64,000 nucleotides of DNA from Drechslerella dactyloides (taxonomy: Eukaryota; Ascomycota; Orbiliomycetes; Orbiliales; Orbiliaceae). A program made the translations under genes and the position numbers. The first letter of the stretch is position 1, and every line of letters begins with the position of its first letter. Below, one piece after another: positions 58,841 to 64,000 of this stretch. The notes under the pieces were generated by a model. The model was not told the DNA's origin and did no database searches. It worked only from the letters and a program-made list of their open reading frames with translations. The stretch covers positions 4,774,001 through 4,838,000 of the forward strand of contig JAGTWJ010000017.1 in the NCBI GenBank assembly GCA_020064725.1, given 5' to 3'.

Positions 58841-59646
58841 TGTGAGAGTGGTCAGCTTGAATCCAATCGCCACGCAGCTGCTGCCGATGGAGGGGCGGAT
58901 GATGGTGGTGGTGGTAGTGGTGGTGGTGAAGCTGGAGATGGAGGTTGGAGATGACGATGGAGGGGCGATTATGTCACCAAGCCCGCGGCGACCGAAGCTG
59001 CTGGAATCGGCGCCGGAGTTTGTCCGGCTCGGATCCGAAACTCAAAATTGCGCTGTTTGGCCGGCTTTGGCGAAGCGTTCCACAACAGCTGCCTGCTCAA
59101 CGACGGCATATTGAGACTGCAATTCCTTGCTATCGTCGTTTCGAGGGCCGAGTATCAGATCGGACAGTCTTAAGACCGGAGTTTGGAAGATTTTGCACGA
59201 AGTGCATCAATTTAACATCATGCTGTCTAAGGTCTTGGAACCCGAAGCACGCCTAGACGAGTGGGTACGCGTATACGTACGAAATCGGACACCTTCGGAC
59301 TCACCTCTTATATCTAGGTATCTTCGACGTTAACGCGTTTGGCTTCACTGGCTCGCAATAAAAAGTCTGGAGCGAGAACTAAATATACAAAATTCATATA
59401 TCTAATGTTCCCCTTGCATATGAATGCTTGTTCCCTAAAGGGACTTGATGTTCATCGGTCCAGCAATTGCACAAGGTCCAATCTTGCGTCTTGGAGGGAG
59501 GCTATTTTGTTGGTATAGCGGTTAGACTATTAAGATGGAGGCCGGCACCCAGGCAACGAACACCGCGAAACTGGCAGTGGCGTCGCGCGACCGTGCACTT
59601 AGACTGACAAAAGCCCCTGACATCTTGACGTGCAGGCCGGCAGTGC
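58841..59646. other. divergent promoter region
   Basis: It lies between the BI-1-like gene (-) and the coiled-coil gene (+). A trinucleotide run (GGT on plus, ACC on minus) at 58903-58928 lies 60-90 bases upstream of the minus-strand ATG. No other gene is seen. Confidence 0.45.
58903..58928. repeat. (GGT)n / (ACC)n microsatellite
   Basis: Eight trinucleotide units with a single interruption (GGTA) lie in the likely 5' leader of the BI-1-like gene, where the transcript would carry ACC repeats. Confidence 0.8.
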
Positions 59647-61281
59647 ATGCATGCTAGCCGATATCGATATGCCATCTCTATCGATACCATATTCCGCGAC
59701 AGCGACAAATATGCGACTGCCAAATCTCCAATCATGCGAAACCAAGAAATTGTTGAGTACAGACCCTGGGCGCTCATGTCGCTGGGCCATGAACCCGCGC
59801 CGGATGGCCAGATATCACACCAAAGTAAGCTTGAGGCGCGGGTTATCGCGTTGGAGACCAAACTGCGACACAGCAAACCCGACCATCCATGCGACTGCAA
59901 ATACGAGCTCTCTATCCTAGAGGAAAAGCTGGGGACGCTGCGACAACACCCATGGGAGCGGCGGCTGTCCGAACTCGAAGCCAAGCAGAAGCGAGATACC
60001 CTCGACCTATCAAAAGTGTATGACGAGTTCCAAGAGCAGCAGGCCAAAATCGAACAACTGGTATCTGACTACCACTGGGATTACGACAGCGAGGAGCGAA
60101 TCAACAATGTCGTCAAACCGACCAATATCATCTACGTCGTCGAAAGGATGCTTTCGAAAATGAAGCGATTCGACAAGTACAGGGCCGAGTCCGAGGATTG
60201 CATACGAGTGCTCAAAAGTTGCTACGAACGCATGACAGTCGATTCACAGCATCAGAACCGCGACTTGAACCACGCGCAGACTAGCGTCCAAGATGAGTTG
60301 CGAGGGCTTAAGAATGAAGCGAAGCAGCTAAAGGACGATATCGCCGACTTGAGGGATTTAAAAGAGAAGCTTACAGACGATCTCCTACGTATCACGAAGA
60401 GAGTGGATCACAAAGTGGAAGAGCTGGAGAACACAGTCACCAGCATCACAAGGGCTTGTAGGAGTTCAAGTCCAGAAATTGAAGGGAGCCAGGTTTCCGT
60501 CTCACAAAGCTCTCCTAAGCGAACCATCTGGGTGCCTCCGTCGTCGGTCAAGCCGATTGAAACACCCTACCCCTACAACATCCCAATGTTCATGGAACAA
60601 CCCAAAGGCTGGGGAGAAATCCGAGCGGGTATCTACAAGGTGTTGGAAGAGAGCCAGCGAGTTTATTATTCCCCCAATGAGCAGATGAAAGAGGAGGACG
60701 ACGCCGGTGTGAGTCACGAAGCTGGTGACATCGCCAATACTACTCATGTTCTAGCTGGCTCGGACCTCAGCGAGCTCGATGACGATATCCCCAAGCGGAG
60801 AAAGAGGAAGAAAAGAACAAAAGCCCGGCCACTGCTCGTACTACCAGCACTAAGCAACGTTCCTGAGGACTCTCGCGAAGAGGACGAGCCTGATCGTTGG
60901 GATACCGCGATGGACAACACTCTATTTTCTGAAGATTTGCAGCTTACGGATGGTCACGGAGAAGCGGCGCGAGCTGATGATCCGGTTTCCTTGCCCGAAA
61001 CTCTTTCTAAAGTTCTATCGGATATTGGCGAAGTGGCCGTCTCGGTAGAAGATCATGTCCCCGAGGCTCCCGTTCCTCAAACTATCTTCAAGAAATATTC
61101 GCGGGAACTGGCTACAAAGAAGTCGAAATCCTCTTTAGGAAAATCGAAGTCCGCGAAGATATTGAAGACGAAGGACAAGTCGAGATATGCTCGGATCGAT
61201 GGGATATTCAAGCAAGGGAAGGAATGTTCGGCTCAGAATGTATCAGCCTCGACGAAGGGCACTAACAAAGACCTGTTTTGA
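59647..61281 (+). CDS. coiled-coil, Lys-rich protein of unknown function, 544 aa
   Basis: This is an uninterrupted frame. The first ATG is at 59647 (gtgcATGcat, a weak context); a second in-frame Met at MRNQEI (about residue 30) may be the true start, or an upstream exon may exist. Residues about 60-270 are rich in Glu/Lys/Leu heptads (SKLEARVIALETKLRHSKPD, LSELEAKQKRDTLDLSKVYD, ELRGLKNEAKQLKDDIADLR), predicting a long parallel coiled coil. A Pro-rich linker follows, then a highly basic patch KRRKRKKRTKARP (about residue 386) likely to direct nuclear import, an acidic region, and a Lys/Ser-rich tail. No catalytic domain is visible. It could be a structural or chromatin-associated protein. It is followed in the same orientation by the Lys/Glu-rich gene at 61860. 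Confidence 0.7.
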   Translation: MHASRYRYAISIDTIFRDSDKYATAKSPIMRNQEIVEYRPWALMSLGHEPAPDGQISHQSKLEARVIALETKLRHSKPDHPCDCKYELSILEEKLGTLRQHPWERRLSELEAKQKRDTLDLSKVYDEFQEQQAKIEQLVSDYHWDYDSEERINNVVKPTNIIYVVERMLSKMKRFDKYRAESEDCIRVLKSCYERMTVDSQHQNRDLNHAQTSVQDELRGLKNEAKQLKDDIADLRDLKEKLTDDLLRITKRVDHKVEELENTVTSITRACRSSSPEIEGSQVSVSQSSPKRTIWVPPSSVKPIETPYPYNIPMFMEQPKGWGEIRAGIYKVLEESQRVYYSPNEQMKEEDDAGVSHEAGDIANTTHVLAGSDLSELDDDIPKRRKRKKRTKARPLLVLPALSNVPEDSREEDEPDRWDTAMDNTLFSEDLQLTDGHGEAARADDPVSLPETLSKVLSDIGEVAVSVEDHVPEAPVPQTIFKKYSRELATKKSKSSLGKSKSAKILKTKDKSRYARIDGIFKQGKECSAQNVSASTKGTNKDLF

Positions 61282-61859
61282 CTGTGGTCGTGCATGCTCG
61301 GTTGTAAGCATAGATGTATCTATCTGTTGAAGAAGTGCGTGTAGCTGTAATACCCTGTATACTCTCATAATATAGTAAATGCTTCGCTCGTAAACCAGGC
61401 GCCGTCATCCGCATGTGTGGGCGTGTTGCAGCAGTGTTGCATTTGTTGCATTTTTGAGGGTTTCCCGAATTGGCAAAGCTCAGGGGAGCACAAGCCATTT
61501 TGCATTTTGGCGCAGGGCCTCCGCGTGGATGACTTCATACACTTTGGCTATCGCGTCGCAGGCCACACAATTGCCTGCGATGGTATCCATTCGCGGCTTC
61601 CACTTTCATTACTCTGACTCTGCCTGCCACTTGTACAAACATCCGCCTTGATCGCAAACTCGTCAAGTATCCCAATCCGAACCCGCGTTCGATAGAATAT
61701 CCGGGGCCGTGCATATCGAAAAGGTACGCTGACGCATCCAACGCCGCTTGATCGACGGTTTGGCCCCGAGATTGCTCGATCGATTCGAGACCGGCCCGGC
61801 TTTGTAACTTCTAACAATACATCGTCTAGGAATACGTTCGCGCTTTCTGCCGAGAGACC
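61282..61859. other. intergenic between tandem genes
   Basis: It holds the 3' flank of the coiled-coil gene and the promoter of the next gene. There is no gene; T-rich and CG-rich short words are scattered. Confidence 0.45.
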
Positions 61860-64000
61860 ATGTCGCTTCTATCTGAGCCCGTGGAGACGGACGCTGTCAC
61901 GTCTGACAGCCAGTCAAAGTACTTTTTGACAAGCACGGCATCCCCCGGTTTTGCGGAAGATGCCGCCTTGCAGCTTGCTTCCGCTGAGCCTGCACGATCC
62001 AGGAACGGAAATAAAAGAAATCTGGAAGGTGAGACGGACACCGAACGGCACGGCGCAGATGAATGGAGCAAACAGCAGCCTCAAGAGAACACAAGTCGCA
62101 AGCGCCGCAAACAACATTCGTCTGGCGCAGCAGCAACAGCAGCGATAGAAGACCAATCTATCGGTCTTCCCATATATTCTGGCTCTCTGGAGACTTCAGA
62201 AACCGTCGTTGACTCCATTCCACCTGAAGATCACGCGGACGAACCAACCGAGACAGCTGGGTTGTTGCCTCCCAGGAGGAAGCGGGACACAGCCAAGACG
62301 CCAATTATTTCGGGCAGCAATTCAGGCACTCGGCGGAGGAAATCGGTGAGCACTCGGCAGCAGGGTGCGCAATCGGATGGACGACTCTGCTTGTCCTCGG
62401 ATTCAGCATTCGTAGAAACGAGCCCTTACTTTTCGCAACCAACGCTAGCGACTCGAAGATCATCGCGGTCGAGGACAAAAACGCTCTTATCTATACCTGC
62501 ATCCAGCGATATGATTGTTCCTGGCACGCCCGAGATACAGCGACAGACGGACCGCATGTATGGGCTCGGCACCGAAGATGAGCCTCAACACGGCACCGAT
62601 GACTTGGGTCCAGATAGCGGCGAGCTGGCTGCTGCCGAGCCAGGGGGCCAGTCAGCCGATAAAGCGCCGGTTGGGTCTTCTATAGCCCCTTCCCACCTTT
62701 CATCGCCAGCAGAAATGCCACTCGTGGGTTCTCGCCGCGGCGCCAAGAGCGTAAAGCAGGAACCCGATCCCGAATTATATAAAGATTTCGACTTTCGCGA
62801 ATATACCAGATATGTCTTCAGCAAGGATAAGGGCACCGTGTCTGTCGAGCAGGCTCTAGAAAACATTCGGAATCATGGAAAGTGGGATGTGTCCAGCGCT
62901 GTTGAAGGCCAGTCCAAAAAGCTGGACTCGAACGCTTCAACTGGGACAACTATCGAACACTCAAGCGCAGCCGTTGAGGAGTTGACCAAAGCCCCTGAGG
63001 ACCCAAAAGACGGCGAACAGCACCAAAAGTCAAAGCATAAAAAGCGAAAATCGAAGCGGGAAGACGGCAAAGAGAAATCGAAAGACGAGAAACGGAAAAA
63101 GAAGAAGAAGAGAAAGGAAAGTGATAGCAAGGATGGGACGGAACACACAGAAGGAGCAGATACAGATGGAAAAAAGAAGCGGCATCATCGAAAGGAACGA
63201 AAACATGATGGTGATCATGAAGAGAAACGCAGCAAGCACAAGGAGCGAAAACGAGAACGGGAAAGGCTGAAAGGAACGGAACGGGCGCAACAAGAGGAGA
63301 CTGAGCATCTGCCAGAGGCCCCTAATGTTGGCACGGAAGCTTCGATCAACCCTCATGATCGAGAATCCGACCCAGGCGATGAAACTCCTGTGGCAATGCC
63401 CACGGAGTCTTCGGCCTTGGAGCCAAATACTAGGGGTCGCAAAGCCACCGCTTCCAAAGCAAAAAAATCTTCAAAGGAGGCTTCAACCTCTCGGATTACT
63501 GTTGCTGTCCCAGCTCCAGGAGATGGGTACTCTACTTTTCGCGACGAGGATTTGGTGTAGTTTTGCATGCTAACGAGTCGTATAGGGGGCAGATTGTTGA
63601 TGAAACGCCAGTAGCTGATGAAGTTGAAGAACCCGATGTAGCCCTAGCTGAGAATCGCCGGCCCCGAAAGAGACGCGTACAGGAGACCGCAGCGATCGAC
63701 TCCAAGAAAGCCAGGGTCGTTAGCGTGGCATCCGCAGAAATTGAAGGCTCCGAGATCGTTGAGCATGATGAACAGTCGAACGACGTGGATCTGGAAGATG
63801 AGGTTCAACAAACCGAACATTCGCTCTCGGAAGAGATTGAGGTCACGGAGATAAAAAGAACCTCCAGGAAGAGAGCACAAAGCAGCACTAGACTCAAGTC
63901 ACTATCGGCATCTCCCTCCAAGAGGATCCCAGCCGGTACTTCCATAATCGTGCCACCACCTCTAGATGCGCCGCGGTTCGGGCTGATACAGGAGGAAGTG
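61860..64000 (+). CDS. Lys/Glu-rich protein leading into a probable MBD4-like HhH-GPD DNA glycosylase domain, 3' end missing
   Basis: Exon 1 is 61860-63526 and exon 2 starts at 63586 and runs off the window. The 59-nt intron (GTACTC donor, GCTAAC branch at 63569-63574, TATAG acceptor) is inferred because the unspliced frame stops at 63560 while an open frame resumes. This donor restores phase; the nearer GTGTAG and GTAGTT donors give a wrong phase or an intron of about 30 nt. The N-terminal 550 residues are disordered, with basic motifs (RKRRK, RRKRD, RSSRSRTK) and a dense run KHKKRKSKRED through KDEKRKKKKKRK. One more ordered patch is DFDFREYTRYVFSKDKGTVS (about 310). The last residues, PPPLDAPRFGLIQEEV, match my memory of the start of fungal HhH-GPD glycosylases related to MBD4, which remove mismatched thymine or uracil. 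If so, the catalytic domain lies right of the window. Confidence 0.6.

Noticed and set aside
1..64000. Transposons, integrases, CRISPR arrays, secondary-metabolite or toxin genes
   Set aside because: No transposase, reverse transcriptase, polyketide or peptide synthetase, terminal repeats, or regular repeat-spacer array was seen on either strand.

Overview
This is a nuclear genomic window from a filamentous ascomycete (Pezizomycotina). The evidence is the intron style: mostly 57-112 nt, GTRNGT donors, CTAAC/CTGAC branch sites and YAG acceptors, with two longer introns of 167 and 331 nt. The gene set agrees: an Opi1-type regulator, an S28 prolyl peptidase, an FRE ferric reductase, a fungal rhodopsin-domain membrane protein, a calcineurin A subunit, a GH72 glucanosyltransferase and a secreted PAN/apple-like protein. 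Species cannot be named from sequence alone. Gene models were built by hand, joining open frames at consensus splice sites and checking that phase is kept through to the stop.

Layout: 1-1495 (+) 3' part of an Opi1-family transcription regulator; 2077-2695 (+) a 95-aa two-exon membrane protein; 7349-9817 (+) an 822-aa disordered protein; 12894-14186 (+) a secreted cysteine-containing protein; 15068-16913 (+) S28 serine peptidase, convergent with 17572-19800 (-) ferric reductase; 25004-26752 (-) a 582-aa membrane-anchored unknown; 30026-31635 (+) rhodopsin-domain receptor-like protein with an apparent frameshift; 33094-35231 (+) calcineurin A in eight exons; 44501-45781 (-) Myb/SANT-like protein; 55347-57056 (+) GH72 enzyme, convergent with 57708-58840 (-) mitochondrial BI-1/GHITM-like protein; 59647-61281 (+) coiled-coil nuclear-type protein; 61860->64000 (+) a Lys/Glu-rich protein whose last visible residues look like the start of an MBD4-like HhH-GPD DNA glycosylase domain.

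The window is gene-poor. About 14 genes leave long stretches without a gene, the largest being 2.7-7.3, 19.8-25.0, 35.2-44.5 and 45.8-55.3 kb. I found no transposase, integrase, reverse transcriptase, tRNA, rRNA or CRISPR signal in them. What they do show is an excess of the palindrome ATGCAT and of long alternating purine-pyrimidine runs, plus several hairpins and one G-quadruplex motif.

The genes do not form an obvious cluster or operon-like pathway. They are mostly housekeeping, signalling (calcineurin, rhodopsin-domain), cell-wall (GH72) and surface/secretory (S28 peptidase, ferric reductase, PAN-like) functions. No clearly new multi-gene system is visible. The best leads are the rhodopsin-gene frameshift, the ATGCAT/alternating-tract pattern, the small membrane protein, and the glycosylase-like gene at the right edge.
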